From: Azolla caroliniana
Lineage: Eukaryota > Polypodiophyta
Reading direction: 5' to 3'
DNA length: 64,000 nt
NCBI GenBank assembly: GCA_043228905.1
Contig: JBHGNT010000035.1
Coordinates: 223,327-287,326, forward strand
Of this stretch, positions 23,824-37,731 are shown in pieces. The notes under the pieces are model-generated. The model saw nothing but the letters and a program-made list of their open reading frames with translations. It searched no databases and was not told the DNA's origin. Positions within the stretch are counted from its first letter, which is position 1. Each line of letters starts with the position of its first letter. The position numbers and the translations under genes are program-made.

Positions 23824-24641
23824 TGTCTCTCGACTTGAGTGTCCAGATGTTGATTTTTTAATTCCATATCATAGAAAGCGTTGTTAGCTTCAATTCGCAT
23901 GTTTGAATACAGAAATACGATATCACACGAGCCAGATATGAACATTTTAATTTACCTACTTGCTCTTGTCAACTCCCACCTCAAATTTGCTAATTTCTTC
24001 ATGTCACTCGACCTGAGTTTTAAAACTTGATTTTTTAATTCCATATCATAGCTAGCGTTGTTAGCTTCCATTCGCATGTTTGAACACAGAAATCCGATAA
24101 CACACGAGCCAGATATGAACATTTTAATTTACCTACTTGCTCTTGTCAACTCCCACCTCAAATTTGCTAATTTCTTCATGTCGCTCGACCTGATTTTTAA
24201 AATTTTGATTTTTTAATTCCATATCATAGCTAGCGTTGTTAGCTTCTATTCGCATGTTTGAACACAGAAATCCGATATCACACGAGCCAGATATGAACAT
24301 TTTAATTTACCTACTTGCTCTTGTCAACTCCCACCTCAAATTTGCTAATTTCTTCATGTCGCTCGACGTGGGTTTCAAAATCTTGACTTTTTAATTCCAT
24401 ATCATAGCTAGCGTTGTTAGCTTCAATTCGCATGTTTGAACACAGAAATCCGATATCACACGAGCCAGATATGAACATTTTAATTTACCTACTTGCTCTT
24501 GTCAACTCCCACCTCAAATTTGCTAATTTGTTCATGTCGCTCGACCTGATTTTTAGAATCTTGATTTTTTAATTCCATATCATAGCTAGCGTTGTTAGCT
24601 TCGATTCGCATGTTTGAACACAGAAATCCGATATCACACGA
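23753..24641. repeat. Irregular island with many private variants
   Basis: Five monomers with unusually many changes not seen nearby: GTCCAGATGTTG, ATAGAAAGCG, TTTGAATACAGAAATACG, TCACTCGACC, CTTCCATTCGC, CCGATAACACACG, CTTCTATTCGC, CGCTCGACGTGGGTTTC and AATTTGTTCATGTCGC. It contains the only 177-bp monomer. Two larger duplications meet on either side of it, so it could be older sequence left between expanding blocks. Confidence 0.75.
23931..24107. repeat. 177-bp monomer with a single-base deletion
   Basis: Reads GAGTTTTAAAACTTGATT where related monomers read GAGTTTTAAAATCTTGATT, one base fewer near 24025. It shifts the monomer phase of everything to its right by one, and explains offsets such as 9255 and 5339 bp that are one short of a multiple of 178. 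Confidence 0.9.
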
Positions 24642-26759
24642 GCTAGATATGAACATTTTAATTTACCTACTTGCTCTTGTCAACTCCCACCTCAAATTTG
24701 CTAATTTCTTCATGTCGCTGGACCTGATTTTTAAAATCTTGATTTTTTAATTCCATATCATAGCTAGCGTTGTTAGCTTCAATTCGCATGTTTGAACACA
24801 GAAATCCGATATCACACGAGCCAGATATGAACATTTTAATTTACCTACTTGCTCTTGTCAACTCCCACCTCAAATTTGCTAATTTCTTCATGTCGCTCGA
24901 CCTGAGTTTTAAAATCTTGATTTTTTAATTCCATATCATAGCTAGCGTTGTTAGCTTCAATTCGCATGTTTGAACACAGAAATCCGATATCACACGAGCT
25001 AGATATGAACATTTTAATTTACCTACTTGCTCTTGTCAACTCCCACCTCAAATTTGCTAATTTCTTCATGTCGCTGGACCTGATTTTTAAAATTTTGATT
25101 TTTTAATTCCGTATCATAGCTAGCGTAGTTAGCTTCGATTCGCATGTTTGAACACAAAAATCCGATATCACACGAGCCAGATATGAACATTTTAATTTAC
25201 CTACTTACTCTTGTCAACTCCTACCTCAAATTTGCTAATTTCTTCATGTCTCTCGACGTGAGTGTCCAAATCTTTATTTTTTAATTCCATATCATAGCAA
25301 GCGTTGTTAGCTTCAATTCGCATGTTTGAACACAGAAATCCGATATCACACGAGCTAGATATGAACATTTTAATTTACCTACTTGCTCTTGTCAACTCCC
25401 ACCTCAAATTTGCTAATTTCTTCATGTCGCTCGACCTGATTTTTAAAATCTTGATTTTTTAATTCCATATCATAGCTAGCGTTGTTAGCTTCAATTCGCA
25501 TGTTTGAACACAGAAATCCGATATCACACGAGCCAGATATGAACATTTTAATTTACCTACTTGCTCTTGTCAACTCCCACCTCAAATTTGCTAATTTCTT
25601 CATGTCGCTCGACCTGATTCTTAAAATTTTGATTTTTTAATTCCATATCATAGCTAGCGTTGTTAGCTTCGATTCGCATGTTTGAACACAAAAATCCGAT
25701 ATCACACGAGCCAGATATGAACATTTTAATTTACTAACGCGTTGTTCTAAACTCCCGCCTCAAATTTGCTAATTTCTTCATGTCTCTCGACGTGAGTGTC
25801 CAAATTTTGATTTTTTAATTCCATATCATAGCAAGCGTTGTTAGCTTCAATTCGCATGTTTGAACACAGAAATCCGATATCACACGAGCCAGATATGAAC
25901 ATTTTAATTTACCTACTTGCTCTTGTCAACTCCCACCTCAAATTTGCTAATTTCTTCATGTCGCTCGACCTGAGTTTTAAAATCTTGATTTTTTAATTCC
26001 ATATCATAGCTAGCGTTGTTAGCTTCAATTCGCATGTTTGAACACAGAAATCCGATATCACACGAGCCAGATATGAACATTTTAATTTACCTACTTGCTC
26101 TTGTCAACTCCCACCTCAAATTTGCTAATTTCTTCATGTCGCTCGACCTGATTTTTAAAATTTTGATTTTTTAATTCCATATCATAGCTAGCGTTGTTAG
26201 CTTCAATTCGCATGTTTGAACACAGAAATCCGATATCACACGAGCCAGATATGAACATTTTAATTTACCTACTTACTCTTGTCAACTCCTACCTCAAATT
26301 TGCTAATTTCTTCATGTCTCTCGACGTGAGTGTCCAAATCTTGATTTTTTAATTCCATATCATAGCAAGCGTTGTTAGCTTCAATTCCCACGTTTGAACA
26401 CAGAAATCCGATATCACACGAGCCAGATATGAACATTTTAATTTACTAACGCGTTGTTCTAAACTCCCGCCTCAAATTTGCTAATTTCTTCATGTCTCTC
26501 GACGTGAGTGTCCAAATTTTGATTTTTTAATTCCATATCATAGCAAGCGTTGTTAGCTTCAATTCGCATGTTTGAACACAGAAATCCGATATCACACGAG
26601 CTAGATATGAACATTTTAATTTACCTACTTGCTCTTGTCAACTCCCACCTCAAATTTGCTAATTTCTTCATGTCGCTCGACCTGATTTTTAAAATCTTGA
26701 TTTTTTAATTCCATATCATAGCTAGCGTTGTTAGCTTCAATTCGCATGTTTGAACACAG
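24642..26759. repeat. Block copied from 19.4-21.4 kb
   Basis: About 24779-26679 matches 19440-21340 at an offset of 5339 bp (30 monomers less one base). Markers: CCGTATCATAGCTAGCGTAG at 25109, GATTCTTAAAATTTTG at about 25617, CTAACGCG, and CAATTCCCACG at about 26389. The same series is found a third time 3916 bp (22 monomers) later at about 28.7-30.6 kb. Confidence 0.8.
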
Positions 26760-29700
26760 AAATACGATATCACACGAGCCAGATATGAACATTTTAATTT
26801 ACCTACTTGCTCTTGTCAACTCCCACCTCAAATTTGCTAATTTCTTCATGTCGCTCGACCTGAGTTTTAAAATCTTGATTTTTTAATTCCATATCATAGC
26901 TAGCGTTGTTAGCTTCGATTCGCATGTTTGAACACAGAAATCCGATATCACACGAGCCAGATATGAACATTTTAATTTACCTACTTACTCTTGTCAACTC
27001 CTACCTCAAATTTGCTAATTTCTTCATGTCTCTCGACGTGAGTGTCCAAATCTTTATTTTTTAATTCCATATCATAGCAAGCGTTGTTAGCTTCAATTCG
27101 CATGTTTGAACACAGAAATCCGATATCACACGAGCTAGATATGAACATTTTAATTTACCTACTTGCTCTTGTCAACTCCCACCTCAAATTTGCTAATTTC
27201 TTCATGTCGCTCGACCTGATTTTTAAAATCTTGATTTTTTAATTCCATATCATAGCTAGCGTTGTTAGCTTCAATTCGCATGTTTGAACACAGAAATCCG
27301 ATATCACACGAGCCAGATATGAACATTTTAATTTACCTACTTGCTCTTGTCAACTCTCACCTCAAATTTGCTAATTTCTTCATGTCTCTCGACGTGGGTT
27401 TCAAAATCTTGACTTTTTATTTCCATATCATAGCAAGCGTTGTTAGCTTCAATTCGCATGTTTGAACACAGAAATCCGATATCACACGAGCCAGATATGA
27501 ACATTTTAATTTACCTAGTTGCTCTTGTCAACTCCCACCTCAAATTTGCTAATTTCTTCATGTCGCTCGACCGGATTTTTAAATTCTTGATTTTTTAATT
27601 CCATCTCATAGCTAGCGTTGTTAGCTTTAATTCGCATGTTTGAACACAAAAATCCGATATCACACGAGCCAGATATGAACATTTTAATTTACCTACTTAC
27701 TCTTGTCAACTCCTGCCTCAAATTTGCTAATTTCTTCATGTCTCTCGACTTGAGTGTCGAAATCTTGATTTTTTAATTCCATATCATAGCAAGCGTTGTT
27801 AGCTTCAATTCGCATGTTTGAACACAGAAATCCGATATCACACGAGCTAGATATGAACATTTTAATTTACCTACTTGCTCTTGTCAACTCCCACCTCAAA
27901 TTTGCTAATTTCTTCATGTCGCTCGACCTGATTTTTAAAATCTTGATTTTTTAATTCCATATCATAGCTAGCGTTGTTAGCTTCAATTCGCATGTTTGAA
28001 CATAGAAATCCGATATCACACGAGCCAGATATGAACATTTTAATTTACCTACTTGCTCTTGTCAACTCCCACCTCCAATTTGCTAATTTCTTCATGTCGC
28101 TCGACCTGATTTTTAAAACCTTGATTTTTTAATTCCATATCATAGCTAGCGTTGTTAGCTACGATTCGCAGGTTTGAACACAAAAATCCGATATCACACG
28201 AGCCAGATATGAACATTTTAATTTACCTACTTACTCTTGTCAACTCCTGCCTCAAATTTGCTAATTTCTTCATGTCTCTCGACTTGAGTGTCCAGATCTT
28301 GATTTTTTAATTCCATATCATAGCAAGCGTTGTTAGCTTCAATTCGCATGTTTGAACACAGAAATACGATATCACACGAGCCAGATATGAACATTTTAAT
28401 TTACCTACTTGCTCTTGTCAACTCCCACCTCAAATTTGCTAATTTCTTCATGTCGCTCGACCTGAGTTTTAAAATCTTGATTTTTTAATTCCATATCATA
28501 GCTAGCGTTGTTAGCTTCGATTCGCATGTTTGAACACAGAAATCCGATATCACACGAGCTAGATATGAACATTTTAATTTACCTACTTGCTCTTGTCAAC
28601 TCCCACCTCAAATTTGCTAATTTCTTCATGTCGCTGGACCTGATTTTTAAAATCTTGATTTTTTAATTCCATATCATAGCTAGCGTTGTTAGCTTCAATT
28701 CGCATGTTTGAACACAGAAATACGATATCACACGAGCCAGATATGAACATTTTAATTTACCTACTTGCTCTTGTCAACTCCCACCTCAAATTTGCTAATT
28801 TCTTCATGTCGCTCGACCTGAGTTTTAAAATCTTGATTTTTTAATTCCATATCATAGCTAGCGTTGTTAGCTTCAATTCGCATGTTTGAACACAGAAATC
28901 CGATATCACACGAGCTAGATATGAACATTTTAATTTACCTACTTGCTCTTGTCAACTCCCACCTCAAATTTGCTAATTTCTTCATGTCGCTGGACCTGAT
29001 TTTTAAAATTTTGATTTTTTAATTCCGTATCATAGCTAGCGTAGTTAGCTTCGATTCGCATGTTTGAACACAAAAATCCGATATCACACGAGCCAGATAT
29101 GAACATTTTAATTTACCTACTTACTCTTGTCAACTCCTACCTCAAATTTGCTAATTTCTTCATGTCTCTCGACGTGAGTGTCCAAATCTTTATTTTTTAA
29201 TTCCATATCATAGCAAGCGTTGTTAGCTTCAATTCGCATGTTTGAACACAGAAATCCGATATCACACGAGCTAGATATGAACATTTTAATTTACCTACTT
29301 GCTCTTGTCAACTCCCACCTCAAATTTGCTAATTTCTTCATGTCGCTCGACCTGATTTTTAAAATCTTGATTTTTTAATTCCATATCATAGCTAGCGTTG
29401 TTAGCTTCAATTCGCATGTTTGAACACAGAAATCCGATATCACACGAGCCAGATATGAACATTTTAATTTACCTACTTGCTCTTGTCAACTCCCACCTCA
29501 AATTTGCTAATTTCTTCATGTCGCTCGACCTGATTCTTAAAATTTTGATTTTTTAATTCCATATCATAGCTAGCGTTGTTAGCTTCGATTCGCATGTTTG
29601 AACACAAAAATCCGATATCACACGAGCCAGATATGAACATTTTAATTTACTAACGCGTTGTTCTAAACTCCCGCCTCAAATTTGCTAATTTCTTCATGTC

Positions 29701-30955
29701 TCTCGACGTGAGTGTCCAAATTTTGATTTTTTAATTCCATATCATAGCAAGCGTTGTTAGCTTCAATTCGCATGTTTGAACACAGAAATCCGATATCACA
29801 CGAGCCAGATATGAACATTTTAATTTACCTACTTGCTCTTGTCAACTCCCACCTCAAATTTGCTAATTTCTTCATGTCGCTCGACCTGAGTTTTAAAATC
29901 TTGATTTTTTAATTCCATATCATAGCTAGCGTTGTTAGCTTCAATTCGCATGTTTGAACACAGAAATCCGATATCACACGAGCCAGATATGAACATTTTA
30001 ATTTACCTACTTGCTCTTGTCAACTCCCACCTCAAATTTGCTAATTTCTTCATGTCGCTCGACCTGATTTTTAAAATTTTGATTTTTTAATTCCATATCA
30101 TAGCTAGCGTTGTTAGCTTCAATTCGCATGTTTGAACACAGAAATCCGATATCACACGAGCCAGATATGAACATTTTAATTTACCTACTTACTCTTGTCA
30201 ACTCCTACCTCAAATTTGCTAATTTCTTCATGTCTCTCGACGTGAGTGTCCAAATCTTGATTTTTTAATTCCATATCATAGCAAGCGTTGTTAGCTTCAA
30301 TTCCCACGTTTGAACACAGAAATCCGATATCACACGAGCCAGATATGAACATTTTAATTTACTAACGCGTTGTTCTAAACTCCCGCCTCAAATTTGCTAA
30401 TTTCTTCATGTCTCTCGACGTGAGTGTCCAAATTTTGATTTTTTAATTCCATATCATAGCAAGCGTTGTTAGCTTCAATTCGCATGTTTGAACACAGAAA
30501 TCCGATATCACACGAGCTAGATATGAACATTTTAATTTACCTACTTGCTCTTGTCAACTCCCACCTCAAATTTGCTAATTTCTTCATGTCGCTCGACCTA
30601 ATTTTTAAAATCTTGATTTTTTAATTCCATATCATAGCTAGCGTTGTTAGCTTCAATTCGCATGTTTGAACATAGAAATCCGATATCACACGAGCCAGAT
30701 ATGAACATTTTAATTTACCTACTTGCTCTTGTCAACTCCCACCTCCAATTTGCTAATTTCTTCATGTCGCTCGACCTGATTTTTAAAACCTTGATTTTTT
30801 AATTCCATATCATAGCTAGCGTTGTTAGCTACGATTCGCAGGTTTGAACACAAAAATCCGATATCACACGAGCCAGATATGAACATTTTAATTTACCTAC
30901 TTACTCTTGTCAACTCCTGCCTCAAATTTGCTAATTTCTTCATGTCTCTCAACTT
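26760..30955. repeat. Long block, copy 2
   Basis: Counterpart of 17505-21700, with the same order of markers. Private differences are GACCTAATTTTTAAAATC near 30597 and CTCTCAACTTGAGTG near 30948. Its first 2.6 kb recurs again from 41.7 kb (offset 14952, 84 monomers exactly). Confidence 0.82.
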
Positions 30956-31407
30956 GAGTGTCCAGATCTTGATTTTTTAATTCCATATCATAGCAAGCGT
31001 TGTTAGCTTCAATTCGCATGTTTGAACACAGAAATACGATATCACACGAGCCAGATATGAACATTTTAATTTACCTACTTGCTCTTGTCAACTCCCACCT
31101 CAAATTTGCTAATTTCTTCATGTCGCTCGACCTGATTTTTAAAACCTTGATTTTTTAATTCCATATTATAGCTAGCGTTGTTAGCTACGATTCGCAGGTT
31201 TGAACACAAAAATCCGATATCACACGAGCCAGATATGAACATTTTAATTTACCTACTTACTCTTGTCAACTCCTGCCTCAAATTTGCTAATTTCTTCATG
31301 TCTCTCGACTTGAGTGTCCAGATGTTCATTTTTTAATTCCATATCATAGCAAGCGTTGTTAGCTTCAATTCGCATGTTTGAACACAGAAATCCGATATCA
31401 CACGAGC
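30956..31407. repeat. Short linking stretch of satellite monomers
   Basis: Monomers of the AAAACC / GCTACGATTCGCAGG set, repeated two monomers after the previous set. Private variants include CCATATTATAGC and GTCCAGATGTTCATTTTTTAA. It joins the long block to the 2136-bp units. Confidence 0.7.
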
Positions 31408-33543
31408 CAGATATGAACATTTTAATTTACCTACTTGCTCTTGTCAACTCCCACCTCAAATTTGCTAATTTCTTCATGTCGCTCGACCTGAGTTTTAAAA
31501 TCTTGATTTTTTAATTCCATATCATAGCTAGCGTTGTTAGCTTCGATTCGCATGTTTGAACACAGAAATCCGATATCACACGAGCTAGATATGAACATTT
31601 TAATTTACCTACTTGCTCTTGTCAACTCCCACCTCAAATTTGCTAATTTCTTCATGTCGCTGGACCTGATTTTTAAAATCTTGATTTTTTAATTCCATAT
31701 CATAGCTAGCGTTGTTAGCTTCAATTCGCATGTTTGAACACAGAAATACGATATCACACGAGCCAGATATGAACATTTTAATTTACCTACTTGCTCTTGT
31801 CAACTCCCACCTCAAATTTGCTAATTTCTTCATGTCGCTCGACCTGAGTTTTAAAATCTTGATTTTTTAATTCCATATCATAGCTAGCGTTGTTAGCTTC
31901 AATTCGCATGTTTGAACACAGAAATCCGATATCACACGAGCTAGATATGAACATTTTAATTTACCTACTTGCTCTTGTCAACTCCCACCTCAAATTTGCT
32001 AATTTCTTCATGTCGCTGGACCTGATTTTTAAAATTTTGATTTTTTAATTCCATATCATAGCTAGCGTTGTTAGCTTCGATTCGCATGTTTGAACACAAA
32101 AATCCGATATCACACGAGCCAGATATGAACATTTTAATTTACCTACTTACTCTTGTCAACTCCTACCTCAAATTTGCTAATTTCTTCATGTCTCTCGACG
32201 TGAGTGTCCAAATCTTTATTTTTTAATTCCATATCATAGCAAGCGTTGTTAGCTTCAATTCGCATGTTTGAACACAGAAATCCGATATCACACGAGCTAG
32301 ATATGAACATTTTAATTTACCTACTTGCTCTTGTCAACTCCCACCTCAAATTTGCTAATTTCTTCATGTCGCTCGACCTGATTTTTAAAATCTTGATTTT
32401 TTAATTCCATATCATAGCTAGCGTTGTTAGCTTCAATTCGCATGTTTGAACACAGAAATCCGATATCACACGAGCCAGATATGAACATTTTAATTTACCT
32501 ACTTGCTCTTGTCAACTCCCACCTCAAATTTGCTAATTTCTTCATGTCGCTCGACCTGATTCTTAAAATCTTTATTTTTTAATTCCATATCATAGCTAGC
32601 GTTGTTAGCTTCGATTCGCATGTTTGAACACAAAAATCCGATATCACACGAGCCAGATATGAACATTTTAATTTACTAACGCGTTGTTCTAAACTCCCGC
32701 CTCAAATTTGCTAATTTCTTCATGTCTCTCGACGTGAGTGTCCAAATCTTGATTTTTTAATTCCATATCATAGCAAGCGTTGTTAGCTTCAATTCGCATG
32801 TTTGAACACAAAAATCCGATTTTACACGAGCCAAATATGAACATTTTAATTTACTAACGCGTTGTTCTAAACTCCCTCCTCAAATTTGCTAATTTCTTCA
32901 TGTCTCTCGACCTCCGTTTGAAAATCTTGATTTTTTAATTCCATATCATAGCTAGTTTTGTTAGTTTCGATTCGCATGTTTGAACACAAAAATCCGATTT
33001 TACACGAGCCAAATATGAACATTTTAATTTACTAACGTGTTGTTCTAAACTCCCTCCTCAAATTTGCTAATTTCTTCATGTCTCTCGACGTGGGTTTCAA
33101 AATCTTGACTTTTTAATTCCATATCCTAGCAAGCGTTCTTAGCTTCGATTCGCATGTTTGAACACAGAAATCCAATATCACAGGAGCCAGATATGAACAT
33201 TTTAATTTACCTACTTGCTCTTGTCAACTCCCGCCTCAAATTTGCTAATTTCTTCATGTCTCTCGACCTGAGTTTCAAAATCTTGATTTTTTAAATCCAT
33301 ATCATAGCTAGCGTTGTTAGCTTCGATTCGCATGTTTGAACACAAAAATCCGATATCACACGAGCCAGATATGAACATTTTAATTTACCTACTTACTCTT
33401 GTCAACTCCTACCTCAAATTTGCTAATTTCTTCATGTCTCTCGACGTGAGTGTCCAAATCTTTATTTTTTAATTCCATATCATAGCAAGCGTTGTTAGCT
33501 TCAATTCGCATGTTTGAACACAGAAATCCGATATCACACGAGC
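31408..33543. repeat. Twelve-monomer unit, copy 1 (2136 bp)
   Basis: Matches the following 2136 bp. Markers at this offset are GATTTTACACGA (32818 and 34954), GATTCTTAAAATCTTTATTT and GAGTTTCAAAATCTTG with TTAAATCC (about 33270 and 35406). Contains diverged cassette copy 4. Confidence 0.82.
32830..33185. repeat. Diverged two-monomer cassette, copy 4
   Basis: Same cassette in a different context: it follows a CTAACGCG monomer ending GATTTTACACGA and is followed by a monomer with GACCTGAGTTTCAAAATC and TTAAATCCATATC. It belongs to the 2136-bp unit. Confidence 0.88.
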
Positions 33544-35679
33544 TAGATATGAACATTTTAATTTACCTACTTGCTCTTGTCAACTCCCACCTCAAATTTG
33601 CTAATTTCTTCATGTCGCTCGACCTGAGTTTTAAAATCTTGATTTTTTAATTCCATATCATAGCTAGCGTTGTTAGCTTCGATTCGCATGTTTGAACACA
33701 GAAATCCGATATCACACGAGCTAGATATGAACATTTTAATTTACCTACTTGCTCTTGTCAACTCCCACCTCAAATTTGCTAATTTCTTCATGTCGCTGGA
33801 CCTGATTTTTAAAATCTTGATTTTTTAATTCCATATCATAGCTAGCGTTGTTAGCTTCAATTCGCATGTTTGAACACAGAAATACGATATCACACGAGCC
33901 AGATATGAACATTTTAATTTACCTACTTGCTCTTGTCAACTCCCACCTCAAATTTGCTAATTTCTTCATGTCGCTCGACCTGAGTTTTAAAATCTTGATT
34001 TTTTAATTCCATATCATAGCTAGCGTTGTTAGCTTCAATTCGCATGTTTGAACACAGAAATCCGATATCACACGAGCTAGATATGAACATTTTAATTTAC
34101 CTACTTGCTCTTGTCAACTCCCACCTCAAATTTGCTAATTTCTTCATGTCGCTGGACCTAATTTTTAAAATTTTGATTTTTTAATTCCATATCATAGCTA
34201 GCGTTGTTAGCTTCGATTCGCATGTTTGAACACAAAAATCCGATATCACACGAGCCAGATATGAACATTTTAATTTACCTACTTACTCTTGTCAACTCCT
34301 ACCTCAAATTTGCTAATTTCTTCATGTCTCTCGACGTGAGTGTCCAAATCTTTATTTTTTAATTCCATATCATAGCAAGCGTTGTTAGCTTCAATTCGCA
34401 TGTTTGAACACAGAAATCCGATATCACACGAGCTAGATATGAACATTTTAATTTACCTACTTGCTCTTGTCAACTCCCACCTCAAATTTGCTAATTTCTT
34501 CATGTCGCTCGACCTGATTTTTAAAATCTTGATTTTTTAATTCCATATCATAGCTAGCGTTGTTAGCTTCAATTCGCATGTTTGAACACAGAAATCCGAT
34601 ATCACACGAGCCAGATATGAACATTTTAATTTACCTACTTGCTCTTGTCAACTCCCACCTCAAATTTGCTAATTTCTTCATGTCGCTCGACCTGATTCTT
34701 AAAATCTTTATTTTTTAATTCCATATCATAGCTAGCGTTGTTAGCTTCGATTCGCATGTTTGAACACAAAAATCCGATATCACACGAGCCAGATATGAAC
34801 ATTTTAATTTACTAACGCGTTGTTCTAAACTCCCGCCTCAAATTTGCTAATTTCTTCATGTCTCTCGACGTGAGTGTGCAAATCTTGATTTTTTAATTCC
34901 ATATCATAGCAAGCGTTGTTAGCTTCAATTCGCATGTTTGAACACAAAAATCCGATTTTACACGAGCCAAATATGAACATTTTAATTTACTAACGCGTTG
35001 TTCTAAACTCCCTCCTCAAATTTGCTAATTTCTTCATGTCTCTCGACCTCCGTTTGAAAATCTTGATTTTTTAATTCCATATCATAGCTAGTTTTGTTAG
35101 TTTCGATTCGCATGTTTGAACACAAAAATCCGATTTTACACGAGCCAAATATGAACATTTTAATTTACTAACGTGTTGTTCTAAACTCCCTCCTCAAATT
35201 TGCTAATTTCTTCATGTCTCTCGACGTGGGTTTCAAAATCTTGACTTTTTAATTCCATATCCTAGCAAGCGTTCTTAGCTTCGATTCGCATGTTTGAACA
35301 CAGAAATCCAATATCACAGGAGCCAGATATGAACATTTTAATTTACCTACTTGCTCTTGTCAACTCCCGCCTCAAATTTGCTAATTTCTTCATGTCTCTC
35401 GACCTGAGTTTCAAAATCTTGATTTTTTAAATCCATATCATAGCTAGCGTTGTTAGCTTCGATTCGCATGTTTGAACACAAAAATCCGATATCACACGAG
35501 CCAGATATGAACATTTTAATTTACCTACTTACTCTTGTCAACTCCTACCTCAAATTTGCTAATTTCTTCATGTCTCTCGACGTGAGTGTCCAAATCTTTA
35601 TTTTTTAATTCCATATCATAGCAAGCGTTGTTAGCTTCAATTCGCATGTTTGAACACAGAAATCCGATATCACACGAGC
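33544..35679. repeat. Twelve-monomer unit, copy 2 (2136 bp)
   Basis: Second copy. It differs by GACCTAATTTTTAAAATTTTG near 34158 and GTGTGCAAATC near 34877. Similarity at this offset runs to about 35754. Contains cassette copy 5. Confidence 0.82.
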
Positions 35680-37731
35680 TAGATATGAACATTTTAATTT
35701 ACCTACTTGCTCTTGTCAACTCCCACCTCAAATTTGCTAATTTCTTCATGTCGCTCGACCTGATTTTTAAAATCTTGATTTTTTAATTCCATATCATAGC
35801 TAGCGTTGTTAGCTTCAATTCGCATGTTTGAACACAGAAATCCGATATCACACGAGCCAGATATGAACATTTTAATTTACCTACTTGCTCTTGTCAACTC
35901 CCACCTCAAATTTGCTAATTTCTTCATGTCGCTCGACCTGATTCTTAAAATTTTGATTTTTTAATTCCATATCATAGCTAGCGTTGTTAGCTTCGATTCG
36001 CATGTTTGAACACAAAAATCCGATATCACACGAGCCAGATATGAACATTTTAATTTACTAACGCGTTGTTCTAAACTCCCGCCTCAAATTTGCTAATTTC
36101 TTCATGTCTCTCGACGTGAGTGTCCAAATTTTGATTTTTTAATTCCATATCATAGCAAGCGTTGTTAGCTTCAATTCGCATGTTTGAACACAGAAATCCG
36201 ATATCACACGAGCCAGATATGAACATTTTAATTTACCTACTTGCTCTTGTCAACTCCCACCTCAAATTTGCTAATTTCTTCATGTCGCTCGACCTGAGTT
36301 TTAAAATCTTGATTTTTTAATTCCATATCATAGCTAGCGTTGTTAGCTTCAATTCGCATGTTTGAACACAGAAATCCGATATCACACGAGCCAGATATGA
36401 ACATTTTAATTTACCTAGTTGCTCTTGTCAACTCCCACCTCAAATTTGCTAATTTCTTCATGTCGCTCGACCGGATTTTTAAATTCTTGATTTTTTAATT
36501 CCATCTCATAGCTAGCGTTGTTAGCTTTAATTCGCATGTTTGAACACAAAAATCCGATATCACACGAGCCAGATATGAACATTTTAATTTACCTACTTGC
36601 TCTTGTCAACTCCCACCTCAAATTTGCTAATTTCTTCATGTCGCTCGACCTGATTTTTAAAATTTTGATTTTTTAATTCCATATCATAGCTAGCGTTGTT
36701 AGCTTCAATTCGCATGTTTGAACACAGAAATCCGATATCACACGAGCCAGATATGAACATTTTAATTTACCTACTTGCTCTTGTCAACTCCCACCTCAAA
36801 TTTGCTAATTTCTTCATGTCGCTCGACCTGAGTTTTAAAATCTTGATTTTTTAATTCCATATCATAGCTAGCGTTGTTAGCTTCAATTCGCATGTTTGAA
36901 CACAGAAATCCGATATCACACGAGCTAGATATGAACATTTTAATTTACCTACTTGCTCTTGTCAACTCCCACCTCAAATTTGCTAATTTCTTCATGTCGC
37001 TGGACCTGATTTTTAAAATTTTGATTTTTTAATTCCATATCATAGCTAGCGTTGTTAGCTTCGATTCGCATGTTTGAACACAAAAATCCGATATCACACG
37101 AGCCAGATATGAACATTTTAATTTACCTACTTACTCTTGTCAACTCCTACCTCAAATTTGCTAATTTCTTCATGTCTCTCGACGTGAGTGTCCAAATCTT
37201 TATTTTTTAATTCCATATCATAGCAAGCGTTGTTAGCTTCAATTCGCATGTTTGAACACAGAAATCCGATATCACACGAGCTAGATATGAACATTTTAAT
37301 TTACCTACTTGCTCTTGTCAACTCCCACCTCAAATTTGCTAATTTCTTCATGTCGCTCGACCTGATTTTTAAAATCTTGATTTTTTAATTCCATATCATA
37401 GCTAGCGTTGTTAGCTTCAATTCGCATGTTTGAACACAGAAATCCGATATCACACGAGCCAGATATGAACATTTTAATTTACCTACTTGCTCTTGTCAAC
37501 TCCCACCTCAAATTTGCTAATTTCTTCATGTCGCTCGACCTGATTCTTAAAATCTTTATTTTTTAATTCCATATCATAGCTAGCGTTGTTAGCTTCGATT
37601 CGCATGTTTGAACACAAAAATCCGATATCACACGAGCCAGATATGAACATTTTAATTTACTAACGCGTTGTTCTAAACTCCCGCCTCAAATTTGCTAATT
37701 TCTTCATGTCTCTCGACGTGAGTGTCCAAAT
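34350..37731. repeat. Nineteen-monomer unit, copy 1 (3382 bp)
   Basis: Overlaps the second 2136-bp unit. About 34.35-36.58 kb recurs at 37.73-39.96 kb. Markers are GTGTGCAAATC (34877 and 38259), GATTTTACACGA (34954 and 38336), TTAAATCC, and CGACCGGATTTTTAAATTC (CCGG at 36471 and 39853). The remaining part, 36.58-37.73 kb, consists of class 1, GCTGGACC and CTTTATTTTTT monomers. Confidence 0.8.
34966..35321. repeat. Diverged two-monomer cassette, copy 5
   Basis: 2136 bp (12 monomers) after copy 4, with the same flanks. The preceding class 2 monomer has the private change GTGTGCAAATC near 34877, which is shared only with copy 6. Confidence 0.88.
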
